Origin: Actinoplanes oblitus
Lineage (GTDB): Bacteria; Actinomycetota; Actinomycetes; Mycobacteriales; Micromonosporaceae
NCBI RefSeq assembly: GCF_030252345.1
Contig: NZ_CP126980.1
Coordinates: 8,131,501 to 8,195,500 of the forward strand
Direction of reading: 5' to 3'
DNA: 64,000 nt
The notes below the pieces were generated by a model that saw only the letters and a list, made by a program, of their open reading frames with translations, was not told where the DNA came from and searched no databases. The position numbers were made by a program, and so were the translations under genes. Shown here piece by piece: positions 8,678 to 17,670 of the stretch (positions are counted from its first letter, which is position 1; each line of letters starts with the position of its first letter).

Positions 8678-9865
8678 ATGCCAGCGGCAACCGACCGGAC
8701 CGACGGCCGTCAGCTTCTGGCAGACGGGACACCGGGCAAGAAGAAGAAAAAGGCGAAGGGCCCGAGGGCCCCGCTCTGGACCAAGCTGCTCACCGCTTTC
8801 GGCGCGGTGCTGCTGGTGATCAGCGGGGGCACCGGCATCACCGCCAACTACCTGCTCAGTCAGGTCACCGACAACGTGCAGACCACCACCTCGGCGCTCA
8901 GCCAGGACGGCGGGGTCGGCGCGGTGCAGACCAACGGCAAGCTGCCCGAGGGCGCGATCAACCTGCTGATGCTCGGCCTGGACACCCGGACCGGCTGGGA
9001 GAAGAGCGGTGAGGGCTCCCGGTCGGACACGATCATCGTGCTGCACATCCCGGCCAGCCGCGACAAGGCCCAGATGATCTCGATCCCCCGGGACACCAAC
9101 GCGGAGATCCCGGCCGACGAGAAACTCGGCTTCGGCGGCAGCACCGAGAAGATCAACGGCGCGTTCTACTACGGCTCCCGGGGCAAGGGCGGCATCGCGG
9201 GCGGCATGAAACTCGCCGCCAAGGCCGTGCACAACCTGACCGGGATCAGCTTCAACGGCGTCGTCGTGATCAACTTCAACGGCTTCAAGGACATCCTGGA
9301 GGCCCTCGGCGGCGTCTACATGTGCGTCGACCAGGACTCCTGGTCCAGCCACTACGTGGTGAACAACGGCAAGGTGGAGTACGCGAAGGGCGCCGACCCG
9401 CTGTCCCCGCCGAGCAACGCCCTGTGGTTCAGGAAGGGCTGCCGCAACATGAAGGCCTGGGAGGCCCTGGAGTTCTCCCGGATCCGGCACTCCGCCCACG
9501 GCGACTACGACCGGCAGCGGCACCAGCAGCAGCTGCTGCGCGCGATGGCGAAGAAGGCCACCAGCAGCGGCGTGCTGACCGACCTCTCGAAGGTGTCGAA
9601 GCTGCTCTCGGCGGCCGGCTCGTCGCTGACGCTGGACACCAACAACGTCCCGGTCTCCGACTTCTTCTTCGGGCTCAAGGGGCTGGCCAACGCCGAGCTG
9701 CTGCCCATCCGCAGCAACAGCGGCAGCTTCTACAGCACGTCGGACGGCAGGAAGGAACTGATCAACGACGTGACCAAGCAGCTGTTCGCGGCCGCGGCCA
9801 AGGACAAGCTGGACCCGTTCCTGCTCGCGCACCCGGAACTGGTGATCAACAGCTCGGGGAACTAG
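8678..9865 (+). CDS. LytR-CpsA-Psr (LCP) family cell-wall glycopolymer ligase
   Basis: The 395-residue protein has a Lys-rich cytoplasmic tail (KKKKKAKG), one membrane span (about 34-58) and an extracellular LCP domain. Family landmarks are LLMLGLDTRTG, the SRSDTIIVLHI segment with R115/D117, and SIPRDT with R138/D139, residues that bind the polyprenyl pyrophosphate head group and magnesium. FSRIRHSAHGDYDRQRHQQQLL is the conserved C-terminal helix (quoted in part: RIRHSAHGDYDRQRHQQ). LCP enzymes transfer glycopolymers from the lipid carrier to peptidoglycan, or arabinogalactan in mycolata. An AAGGAG box precedes the ATG. It is a single-gene unit that converges with the luciferase-like gene, with a hairpin between them. 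Confidence 0.93.
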   Translation: MPAATDRTDGRQLLADGTPGKKKKKAKGPRAPLWTKLLTAFGAVLLVISGGTGITANYLLSQVTDNVQTTTSALSQDGGVGAVQTNGKLPEGAINLLMLGLDTRTGWEKSGEGSRSDTIIVLHIPASRDKAQMISIPRDTNAEIPADEKLGFGGSTEKINGAFYYGSRGKGGIAGGMKLAAKAVHNLTGISFNGVVVINFNGFKDILEALGGVYMCVDQDSWSSHYVVNNGKVEYAKGADPLSPPSNALWFRKGCRNMKAWEALEFSRIRHSAHGDYDRQRHQQQLLRAMAKKATSSGVLTDLSKVSKLLSAAGSSLTLDTNNVPVSDFFFGLKGLANAELLPIRSNSGSFYSTSDGRKELINDVTKQLFAAAAKDKLDPFLLAHPELVINSSGN

Positions 9866-9874
9866 CCGGGTCGG

Positions 9875-9901
9875 GCCGGGGGATGGCGGAAATCTCCCGG
9901 C
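9875..9901. terminator. Hairpin between convergent genes
   Basis: GCCGGGGGAT (9875-9884) pairs with ATCTCCCGGC (9892-9901) with one mismatch. It lies between the stops of the LCP gene and the convergent oxidoreductase gene, where it could end transcripts from both sides. There is no T-run. Confidence 0.45.
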
Positions 9902-9914
9902 CGTCCGGCGGGGC

Positions 9915-10763
9915 TCAGCGGGCGCTGGTGGTGACCGCGTCGGTGGCGCGGAGGCGCTGCACGACCGGGGCGAACTCCTCCATGAACATGCCGTTCACCG
10001 CGTAATAGGAGAAACCGCCCTCGGCGCGGCGGCGGCGCAGCTCCTCGGCCGCGTGGTCGGCGTCCCCGATCAGGAAGGTGGCGGCGCCGGAGGCGGCCAT
10101 CTCCCGCGGATCACCGCCGACCTGCCGGGACAGCCGGTCCGGCAGAGCGAAGATGGTCGGGGCGAACGCGGTCACCCCGACCAGCAACTCGACCTGATCG
10201 GCGCGTTGCGACATGGACCGGAACGTGTCCGCGGCGCGGAACAGCTCGGACGGCGTGGTGGCCGGCGGCAGCCCGAACGTCACCGTGTCCGCCTGCTCCG
10301 CGGCGAGCCGCATCATGCCGGGCTTCGACGCGGCGACCAGCACCCGCGGCGGAACCGGCAGTTCCCGGGCGGCGGCGATCACCTCGGCTGTCCGGTGCAG
10401 GCGCTCGCCGGGCGTACCCCACATGCCGCCGAGCGCCGCGGTGTCCGTCTGGCCGTTGGGCCGGCCGCCGCCGACACCGAGCTCGAACCGCCCGTCGCTG
10501 ATCGTCTGCAGGCTGCGAGTCTCCCAGGCGACGTGGGCGGGGGTGCGGTTGGGCGCGTTCAGGACGTAGGTGCCGACGCGCAGGGAACCGGTCGCCGCGG
10601 CGGCCGCCGCCAGGCCGGCGAACGGCGAGAGGGTGAACAGGGTGTCCGGGATGAGCAGGATGTCGTAGCCCAGCTCTTCGGCGCGCCGCGCGGTCGCCGC
10701 CCACTCCGCGCCGGTGCGGGCCTGCCCGGCGATGACTCCGAATCGAAACGCACGCTCAGTCAT
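9915..10763 (-). CDS. LLM class (F420-type) luciferase-like oxidoreductase
   Basis: The 282-residue TIM-barrel protein shows the family order FRFGVIAGQA, AEELGYDILLIPDTLF, a block giving GTYVLNAPNRTP and ISDGRFELGVGGGRPN, the usual cofactor and phosphate contact in bacterial luciferase-like monooxygenases. VLVAASKPGMMRLAAEQAD and the C-terminal GDADHAAEELRRRR fit the actinobacterial TIGR03621-type group thought to use coenzyme F420. The ATG at 10763 was chosen because the frame stays open for another 400 bp upstream through a GC-rich direct-repeat region with no conserved protein sequence. The substrate is unknown. Confidence 0.88.
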   Translation of the reverse strand: MTERAFRFGVIAGQARTGAEWAATARRAEELGYDILLIPDTLFTLSPFAGLAAAAAATGSLRVGTYVLNAPNRTPAHVAWETRSLQTISDGRFELGVGGGRPNGQTDTAALGGMWGTPGERLHRTAEVIAAARELPVPPRVLVAASKPGMMRLAAEQADTVTFGLPPATTPSELFRAADTFRSMSQRADQVELLVGVTAFAPTIFALPDRLSRQVGGDPREMAASGAATFLIGDADHAAEELRRRRAEGGFSYYAVNGMFMEEFAPVVQRLRATDAVTTSAR

Positions 10764-11067
10764 CCGCCCACTGTCGCGGACGCGGCGCACTACCGCGTCC
10801 GCTCCGGGACGACTTCCGGCGTACGCCCGTCGGCGTACCCGGGCCCGGCAGCCTGCGCCCCGAGGCGAATCCGCACCCGCCAGCAGGCACCGCGCACCGG
10901 TGCGGGTCCACCGCGTCCCGAAAACCCACCGGCGCGAACCGTGTCCACCTCCGCACCCCGCGCCCCGAGGCGAATCCGCACCCGCCAGCAGGCATCGCGC
11001 ACCGGTGCGGGTCCACCTCGGCACGCCTGCGCCCGGAGGCGAATCCGCACCTATGAGCCGGCATCGG
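10764..11067. repeat. Intergenic direct repeats of 57 bp
   Basis: Two 57-bp copies (10856-10912 and 10961-11017) begin cgccccgaggcgaatccgca and differ at one base; a third, truncated copy starts at 11030. Each full copy contains the palindrome CGCACCGGTGCG. Copies one and two are 105 bp apart. The stretch lies between two same-strand genes and probably carries the promoter of the oxidoreductase gene; no conserved coding frame is seen. Confidence 0.8.
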
Positions 11068-12567
11068 TCAGGAATAGTGCTGGAGGGCCGGCCAGAGGGT
11101 GTGCCACGGGGTGGCCGGGTGGCAGACGTAGATGTGCGCTCCTTCCGTCTCCTCGTTCTCGACGCCGGCGGCATTGCGCAGCGCGCCGTGCTCGGTGCAA
11201 CTGCCGAACATCGCGGCGGCCCGGGCCGGGCCGGTCTGCAGGACCGCGATCACCACGGTCCTGTCGTCCGGTGGCGGGCCGAAGTTGTGCAGCTCGTTCT
11301 GTCCGCTGTAGACCTCGGGCAGGCCGAGCGGGCGGCCGAACCGGTTCAGCGCCCCGGCCTCGCCGTAGTTACCGGTGAACAGCACCGCCCGGGACTGCTC
11401 GTCGGCGGGCAGGGCGCGATAGACGGCGGCGACCTGTGCGACGTAGTCCGGCCAGCCGATCTGGTCGGCCACCGTCTGGTTGGTCGCCGGCACCGTGGTG
11501 TCGGCCAGGCTGCCCTCCGGGATCACCGGGAGCGAGGTGACGACGGCGAGCCCGGCGAAGAACACCGAACCCGCGATCAGCCAGCACAGTCGTGACCGGC
11601 GGCCGTCCAGCCAGCGCACGGTGGGCACGGCGCCGATGGCGAACAGCGCGGTGAGCAGGCCCAGCGGATAATAGGGCTGCCCGGAGATCACCAGGACCAG
11701 GACCAGCATCACCGGGTACGCCACCGCGAGCGCGCGGATCGGCCGCCAGCGAGGGTCGCGCAGCAGCGCCACCAGGCCGGCGATCCACACCGGCGGCAGG
11801 CTGATCAGCAGCAGTTGGAAGGGCACCAGCAGCACCCGGGAGTCGGTGCCCTTGTCCTCGGCGATGGCCTCGGCCATCTTCGCCTGCGGGAAGTCGGCGG
11901 CCACCTGATAGATCAGGTTGGGCAGGCCGACGACCAGGGCGATCGCGACACCGCCCCACAGCCACGGTGAGCGCAGCACCCGGCGCGGACCGGCCACCAG
12001 CAGGCCGCCGGCCAGGCAGAGCAGGAGCAGGATGACCAGCAGCTTGTTGTAGAGGCCGAACCCGGTGACCAGGCCGGCCCACAACCAGGCCCGGGGCTGG
12101 TCGTGCAGCAGCGCGCGCACCACGAAGAGCAGCACGCCGAGCCAGACCAGCAGGTCGGGCGCGGCCGTCGAGCCGACGTGGGCGGCGCTGAGCGGGAACG
12201 TGCCGAACACCACGGTGGCGGCCAGCGACTGAGCACCGGCGCCGCCACCGACCTCGCGGGCGAGCGCGGCGGCCAGCAGCGCGGCCAGGCCGACCATCAG
12301 GGCGCCGGGCACCCGGATCGCCCAGAGCGAGTCGCCCAGCACCTCGATCGCCAGCCGGTCGAGCAGCGGGGTGAACGGTGGCTGATCGACATAACCCCAG
12401 GCGGGGTGATCGCCGAGCACCCGGAAATAGAGCTCGTCGCGGTGATAGCCATAGCGCCCAGCGGTGATCAACAGCAGCAGGGTCGCGGACAGCGCGATCA
12501 GGCCGACCGGGACCCAGGCCATCGGCCGGCGGCCGATCTGCGCACCAGGCGTCAGCGTTTCGGTCAC
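11068..12567 (-). CDS. PMT-type (GT39-like) membrane glycosyltransferase
   Basis: The 499-residue protein has about 11 to 12 membrane spans. After the first span it carries YHRDELYFRVLG with the conserved D-E pair in the first outer loop, the catalytic acid region of protein O-mannosyltransferases and ArnT-like enzymes. QPPFTPLLDRLA follows, another PMT_2 signature (the P-P-L/F block). The C-terminal part (about 350-499) is a soluble outer domain with two Cys (SCTEHG, YVCHP). The enzyme is predicted to move a sugar from polyprenyl phosphate to a protein or lipid acceptor outside the membrane. It has no close operon partner: the gene on its left is separated by the repeat region, and a divergent gene starts at 12835. 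Confidence 0.87.
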   Translation of the reverse strand: MTETLTPGAQIGRRPMAWVPVGLIALSATLLLLITAGRYGYHRDELYFRVLGDHPAWGYVDQPPFTPLLDRLAIEVLGDSLWAIRVPGALMVGLAALLAAALAREVGGGAGAQSLAATVVFGTFPLSAAHVGSTAAPDLLVWLGVLLFVVRALLHDQPRAWLWAGLVTGFGLYNKLLVILLLLCLAGGLLVAGPRRVLRSPWLWGGVAIALVVGLPNLIYQVAADFPQAKMAEAIAEDKGTDSRVLLVPFQLLLISLPPVWIAGLVALLRDPRWRPIRALAVAYPVMLVLVLVISGQPYYPLGLLTALFAIGAVPTVRWLDGRRSRLCWLIAGSVFFAGLAVVTSLPVIPEGSLADTTVPATNQTVADQIGWPDYVAQVAAVYRALPADEQSRAVLFTGNYGEAGALNRFGRPLGLPEVYSGQNELHNFGPPPDDRTVVIAVLQTGPARAAAMFGSCTEHGALRNAAGVENEETEGAHIYVCHPATPWHTLWPALQHYS

Positions 12568-12834
12568 GGCGCCAACCTACAAAACCCCACCGACATTTTT
12601 CGATACGTCGTTCCGCGCAGCCGAAATCCGACCGGTGGAAGGTCGGAGCCGGCGGCGAACATGACCGACGGGCGAGCAGAACCGGCGGCGAACGTGCACG
12701 ACGGGGTGAGCAGAACCGGCGGCGGCAGAGCCGGCGTGGGATGCCGTCGACGGGCGCGCCCGGCCGATGGGACTGGGGGATGACGGCAGATTCCTCCCTG
12801 GGTTCGATGCGGCGGATCGACCGGTGGTGCCACC
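12568..12834. repeat. Divergent promoter region with 33-bp imperfect repeats
   Basis: Between the PMT-type gene and the STAND NTPase gene the unit ggcggcgaac...gagcagaacc recurs at 12651, 12684 and about 12718. The part nearest the PMT-type gene (12570-12610) is AT-richer and may hold its promoter. No gene is seen. Confidence 0.5.
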
Positions 12835-15800
12835 ATGAGTGCCGGAATCCCGATGTCCACGAAGGACGGCACCGTGCCCGAGCCCGATGACACCCTCGAC
12901 CCCGGCGAGCGCGCCCGCGCCGGTGTCCGTGGCTGGGTGCGTGAGTCCGGCCGGCGTGCCCGGGCACGGCTGCGCGGCGCCAGTCCGTATGCGATTCTGG
13001 CTTTTCTGACCGCCTCGGCGGTGGCTCCGGTGGCCGGGGCGGGGCTGGACGTCCCGGCCGCGTTCGCCGTGGCGCTGGGCCAGCTCGGTGGACTGGGCAG
13101 CAACTTCCTCGCCGACGTCCTGGCCGGCTCGGCCCAGCGGATGCGCGGTACCGGGCCGATCACCGAGCAGCAGTGGCGGGACGCGATCGCTGCCGATCTA
13201 CTGCTCCGGCTCGACGCCGACGATGAGCAGAGCCGGCAGTTGCGGGCCGAGGTCTCCGCGGTGCTCCACGAGATCGACGCGGTGGCCACCGCGCTGACCG
13301 AGGCGGCGCACGCCGACGACGAGTTGCGCCGGCAGCTGGAGCAGGTCTTCGAGGAGCTGGGCAGTGACGTCGGCGAGCTGCACTGGATGCTCACCGACGT
13401 CCGGCGCTCGATCGACGACCTGCGGCAGCAGTTCGCCGGGCAGAGCCTGCTGCTGACCCAGCAGCTCGAACAGGTCCGCCGCCAGTTGCTCGCGGTGACC
13501 GGCGAGCCGCCGGCGGTCGTCCCGGCGGCCTCCTCCTCGGTGCCGCCCTATCCGGGACTGGCCAGCTTCGAGCCGGTCGACGCACCGTGGTTCCGGGGCC
13601 GGGAGACGCAGGTCGCCGAGCTGCTCGCCCGGCTCAGTGAGCAGACGGTGGGCGGTCCGGCCCTGGTCGTCACCGGGGTCTCCGGCGCGGGCAAGTCGTC
13701 GCTGCTGCGGGCCGGGCTGCTTCCGGCGATCGGTGCCGGGCGGCTGGGCGAGGCAGCGACGGGCTGGCCGTGGATCCTGCTGACACCGGGTCCCACTCCC
13801 CTGCGCACCCTGGTGGGCCGCGTCGCCGCACTGCTCGGCGAGGACACACCCGCGACCAGCGGCAGCACCGCCGCGTCGGGTGCTGACGACGCCGGAGGAA
13901 GCGGCAGCGCGGCTGAGCCGGATGCCGTCGAGACGACGGCTGACGGCGAAACGGCCACGCTGGGGCGCGACGAGGGCGGGAGCACCGGCAGCGCGGCTAC
14001 GCCGGGTGCCGACGACGGCGGGAGCACCGGCAGCGCGGCCACGCCGGGTGCCGACGAGGACGGAAGCGCCGACCGGGTCGCCGTGGTCCCCGGGAGCGTG
14101 AGGGCGGCCGGCTCCAGGCGGGGCGCGACTATCGACAGGCTGACCGCGGCGGTGCGACGAGAGCCGGGCCGGCTGGGGCGGATCGCCGCGGAGCTGGCGG
14201 CGCGCGGGCGGCGGCCGGTGATCGTGGTGGATCAGTTCGAGGAGTTGTTCACCCTGGGTGCGGACCCGGCCGAGCGGCTGGCCTTCGCCGCGGCGCTGAC
14301 CGCCGCGGCACCCGCGCTCGTGGTGATCGCGGTGCGCTCCGACTTCTACCCGGCCTGCGTCGAGGTGCCGCCGCTGGCCGAGTTGCTGACCGCCGGGCAC
14401 GTGGTGCTCGGCCCGCTGGACGCCGAGGCGGTGCGCCGGGCCGTGGTGGAGCCGGCCGCGCAGGCCGGCCTGACCGTCGACCCCGGTCTGCCCGAGCTGA
14501 TGCTGCGCGACCTGAGCGACGGGGACAGCTACGAACCGGGCAGCCTGCCGCTGCTGGCGCACGCGCTGCGCGCCACCTGGGAGCGGCGCGAGGGCGATCG
14601 GCTCACCGTCCGGGCGTACCGGGCCACCGGCGGGATCCGGCACGCGGTCGCCGAGACCGCCGAGCGGATCTATCTGGAGCTGGACCCAGGCGACCGATCG
14701 GCGCTGCGGACGCAACTTCTCGCCCTGGTCACGGTGACCGGCAACGGCACGGTCGTCAGGCGGCACGGCGAGCGCGGCGCGGGCGGTTCCCGGGTGCTCG
14801 ACCGGCTGGTCGCCGAGCGGCTGGTGACCGCCGGGACGGACACCGTGGAGATCAGTCACGAGGCGCTGCTCACCGGCTGGCCACGGCTGGCCGGCTGGGT
14901 CGCCGAGGCGCGCGCCGATCTGGAGCTGCGGCAGCGGGTGATCGAGGCGGCGGCGGACTGGGAGCGTTCCGGCCGCGACCCGGACCTGCTGCTGCGCGGC
15001 GCCCGGCTGCTCGCCGCCCGCGAGCGACTCGTCGACCCGGCCACCCACTCCGAGCCGGCCCGGCCCCACGACAACAACTCGACCCGCAGCCACGACAACG
15101 ACTCGACCCGGCCCGGCGACAACGACTCGACCCGCACCCACGACAACAACTCGACCCGGCCCGGCGACAACGACTCGACCCGCACCCACGACAACAACTC
15201 GGTCCGGACCCACGACAACGACTCGGTCTGGGCCCCCGACAACGACTCGGTCCGGACCCACGACGTCGAGTCGACCGGGATCCACGACACCGGACCGGGC
15301 CGGATCGCGACGCCGACCCTGGCCGGGCACACCCCGCGGGCCGGCGTGACACAGGCGGGCCCGGCCCTTCCCGAGCCGGCGCTGTCCTTCGTGATGGCCG
15401 GGACCGAGGCGGCCGAGGCGGCCGAGGCGGCGCGGCGCCGGGCCACCGGGCGGCTGCGCAGGCTGGCCGCCGGGCTCGGGGTGGCGCTGCTGCTGGCCGT
15501 CGCCGGCGGCCTGGCCGCTGTCGACAAGCAGCAGGTCGCCGCGGACAAGGAACGGGAGGCGCAGGCGGCCCGGCATGACGCCGCGTCCCGGCAGGCGGCC
15601 GCCGAGGCGGTGAACGCGCTGGACAAGGACGAGGTCACCGCGGTCCGGCGGGCGCTGGACGGCTGGCAGGAGGCACACACCGCGCAGGCCCGCGGCGCGC
15701 TGCTCTCCGCCCAGATGGTCAACTCGCTCGGCACGCTGGGCACCGGCACCGGTGGTCTCTCGGCGGCGTTCAGCCCGGACGGCAAACGAATCGCGATCGG

Positions 15801-17670
15801 TCACGGCGACGGGGTGGTCCGGCTCTGGGACACCGCCACTTTCACGCCGGTCGGCGAACCACTGGTCACGCCGAAAAAGGCAGCCCGCGGCCTCGTCACC
15901 TCGGTGGCGTTCTCGCCGGACGGCCGGTTCCTGATGTCCAGCGCCTTTGCCAAGGACAGCCTGCAGATCTGGGACGCCGCCACCGGATCTCCGGTCCACA
16001 CGCTGCGGGGCGCCGGCGTGGCCGCCTGGCTACCCACCGCGGGAGCGAACACCGCGGCGGGAGCGAACACCGCGGCGGGCACCGGACCGAGTGCCGGCAC
16101 CGTGCTGGCCCTGCGCACCGATCCCAAGGCGACAGGGCTCCAGCTCGGTACCTGGGACGCCGCCACCGGCCGCCTCACCCGGTCGTTCCCGATCGACGAC
16201 TACTACCCCTACGACCTCGCGATCAGCCGGGACGGGCGATATGTCGCGGTCACCAAGGGCCCGGGCTCCGCCGCGCGGGTATGGCGGCTGAGTGACGGCC
16301 GGGCGGTGACCACCGTCCCGGACACCACGCACGTGGCGTTCGCCCCGGACGGGACGCTGGTCGGCATGGACCGGGTCGGCCACCTCTTCCAGTGGGCGGT
16401 ACCGTCGGGGCGGCGACTGCGGACCCTGTTCGCCGGGGCCAGCACGCCCGGAGCCAGCCGGTTCACCGTCACCGCCGACGGGATGGCGGTGGCGAATGTC
16501 GGTTTCCGGAAGGTCGGCATCTTCTCTCTGGCCGACGGCACCACTCTGATCCAGGACACCGGGGTGGCGTCCTCACCCGCGGTGGCGTCCTCACCGGACG
16601 GCCGCCTGATCGCGGTGACCGGATCGGACGCCCCGACAGCGGTGTTCCGGCGGGCGACCACCTGGCTCCCGCACGGCGGCATGGTGACCAGCAGCGGCTT
16701 CTCCCCGGACGGCCGGCGGCTGGTCGCCGCCGCTGACGACGGCCGGATCCGGATCTGGGACGTGGCCTCCCGCGACCTGGTCACCGAGTTCCCCGCCGGC
16801 GGCATTCCGTTCCGGGTCGCGTTCGCCGCCGGCGGCCTGCTGGTGGACGCCACCATGGACGACAGGCTGGAGGTGCGGGACGCCGCCACCGGGCGGCTCC
16901 GGGAGACCGTGCCGCTCGCCGGTATCCCCAACGACCTGGCTGTCTCACCGGACGGTTCCCTGGTGGCCGTGGCGACCGGCCCGCTTCCCGCCGAGGTGGT
17001 CGTGCCCGGCGCCCGGACGGAGCAGCACGAGCGGATCCTGGTCTATGACGTCACCCGGCGCGCGGTACGCACTCAATTCCAGTCGGTGGAGGCGCCGCAC
17101 GCGGTGGCGTTCAGCAGGGACGGCACGCGACTGCTGGCGACGACGACCGATCCCTATCCGGTCACCAAGATCTTCCACTCGGCCCTGCGGGCCTGGCGCA
17201 CCAGCGACTTCGCCGGTGCCGGCAACTATCGGCTCGGCGACTACCAGGCCACCGACCTGGCGGTGTCCCCGGCCGACGGCTCGATCGCGGTGGCCGGGAC
17301 CGGCGGGCAGGTCGAGATCCGCAGCCCGGACGGCGCTCAGGCACTGTGGCAGGCCCCGCGGCAGATCGAGCAGATCGACGCCATCGCGTTCGCACCGGAC
17401 GGCCGGACGCTGGCCGTGAGCGACTTCGACGGCCGCGTCCACCTGTGGGACACCGTGGGCCGGGCCGAGGCCGCCACCCTGAACGGGCACCGCAGCCGTG
17501 TCGCCTCACTGGACTTCGCCCCGGACGGCGGGCTGCTGGCCAGCTCCGAACTGGACGGTCCGTTCGGGTTGTGGCGGCTGGACCCGGCGCGGGTCGTACC
17601 GGAAATCTGCCGGATCGCGATCATCGCGAGCCGCAACGAGGGCGGCGGTCTCTCACCGCTCTGTGGCTGA
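12835..17670 (+). CDS. STAND-class NTPase with WD40 beta-propeller
   Basis: The 1611-residue protein is modular. Residues 1-230 form a helical region with a hydrophobic Gly/Ala-rich stretch (about 50-98) and a coiled coil (about 130-225). The NTPase domain follows, with PYPGLASFEP and WFRGRE entry motifs of the nSTAND1 group, Walker A GVSGAGKSS (281-289) and Walker B VIVVDQFEELF (about 461). Two Asp/Ser/Gly-rich inserts interrupt it, one at about 345-420 inside the NTPase core, and one at about 743-820 made of HDNNSTR-like units. A membrane span (about 885-905) precedes about 13 WD40-like blades ending in W-D or related pairs (RLWDTAT, RIWDVAS, HLWDTVG). STAND proteins act as ATP-driven signalling hubs; some serve in defence or regulated death. 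Start could also be ATG 12853. Confidence 0.88.
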   Translation: MSAGIPMSTKDGTVPEPDDTLDPGERARAGVRGWVRESGRRARARLRGASPYAILAFLTASAVAPVAGAGLDVPAAFAVALGQLGGLGSNFLADVLAGSAQRMRGTGPITEQQWRDAIAADLLLRLDADDEQSRQLRAEVSAVLHEIDAVATALTEAAHADDELRRQLEQVFEELGSDVGELHWMLTDVRRSIDDLRQQFAGQSLLLTQQLEQVRRQLLAVTGEPPAVVPAASSSVPPYPGLASFEPVDAPWFRGRETQVAELLARLSEQTVGGPALVVTGVSGAGKSSLLRAGLLPAIGAGRLGEAATGWPWILLTPGPTPLRTLVGRVAALLGEDTPATSGSTAASGADDAGGSGSAAEPDAVETTADGETATLGRDEGGSTGSAATPGADDGGSTGSAATPGADEDGSADRVAVVPGSVRAAGSRRGATIDRLTAAVRREPGRLGRIAAELAARGRRPVIVVDQFEELFTLGADPAERLAFAAALTAAAPALVVIAVRSDFYPACVEVPPLAELLTAGHVVLGPLDAEAVRRAVVEPAAQAGLTVDPGLPELMLRDLSDGDSYEPGSLPLLAHALRATWERREGDRLTVRAYRATGGIRHAVAETAERIYLELDPGDRSALRTQLLALVTVTGNGTVVRRHGERGAGGSRVLDRLVAERLVTAGTDTVEISHEALLTGWPRLAGWVAEARADLELRQRVIEAAADWERSGRDPDLLLRGARLLAARERLVDPATHSEPARPHDNNSTRSHDNDSTRPGDNDSTRTHDNNSTRPGDNDSTRTHDNNSVRTHDNDSVWAPDNDSVRTHDVESTGIHDTGPGRIATPTLAGHTPRAGVTQAGPALPEPALSFVMAGTEAAEAAEAARRRATGRLRRLAAGLGVALLLAVAGGLAAVDKQQVAADKEREAQAARHDAASRQAAAEAVNALDKDEVTAVRRALDGWQEAHTAQARGALLSAQMVNSLGTLGTGTGGLSAAFSPDGKRIAIGHGDGVVRLWDTATFTPVGEPLVTPKKAARGLVTSVAFSPDGRFLMSSAFAKDSLQIWDAATGSPVHTLRGAGVAAWLPTAGANTAAGANTAAGTGPSAGTVLALRTDPKATGLQLGTWDAATGRLTRSFPIDDYYPYDLAISRDGRYVAVTKGPGSAARVWRLSDGRAVTTVPDTTHVAFAPDGTLVGMDRVGHLFQWAVPSGRRLRTLFAGASTPGASRFTVTADGMAVANVGFRKVGIFSLADGTTLIQDTGVASSPAVASSPDGRLIAVTGSDAPTAVFRRATTWLPHGGMVTSSGFSPDGRRLVAAADDGRIRIWDVASRDLVTEFPAGGIPFRVAFAAGGLLVDATMDDRLEVRDAATGRLRETVPLAGIPNDLAVSPDGSLVAVATGPLPAEVVVPGARTEQHERILVYDVTRRAVRTQFQSVEAPHAVAFSRDGTRLLATTTDPYPVTKIFHSALRAWRTSDFAGAGNYRLGDYQATDLAVSPADGSIAVAGTGGQVEIRSPDGAQALWQAPRQIEQIDAIAFAPDGRTLAVSDFDGRVHLWDTVGRAEAATLNGHRSRVASLDFAPDGGLLASSELDGPFGLWRLDPARVVPEICRIAIIASRNEGGGLSPLCG
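15064..15292 (+). repeat. In-frame 27-bp repeats coding HDN(N/D)S(T/V)R units
   Basis: About eight copies of a 27-bp unit built on cacgacaacaactcgacccg encode nine-residue blocks such as THDNNSTRP and SHDNDSTRP in the STAND protein. They sit between the NTPase/helical part and the membrane span, so they lengthen a hydrophilic linker. Confidence 0.85.

Noticed and set aside
13198..15999. Long minus-strand open frame opposite the STAND NTPase
   Set aside because: Antisense to a gene with clear Walker and WD40 motifs; its translation is low-complexity.
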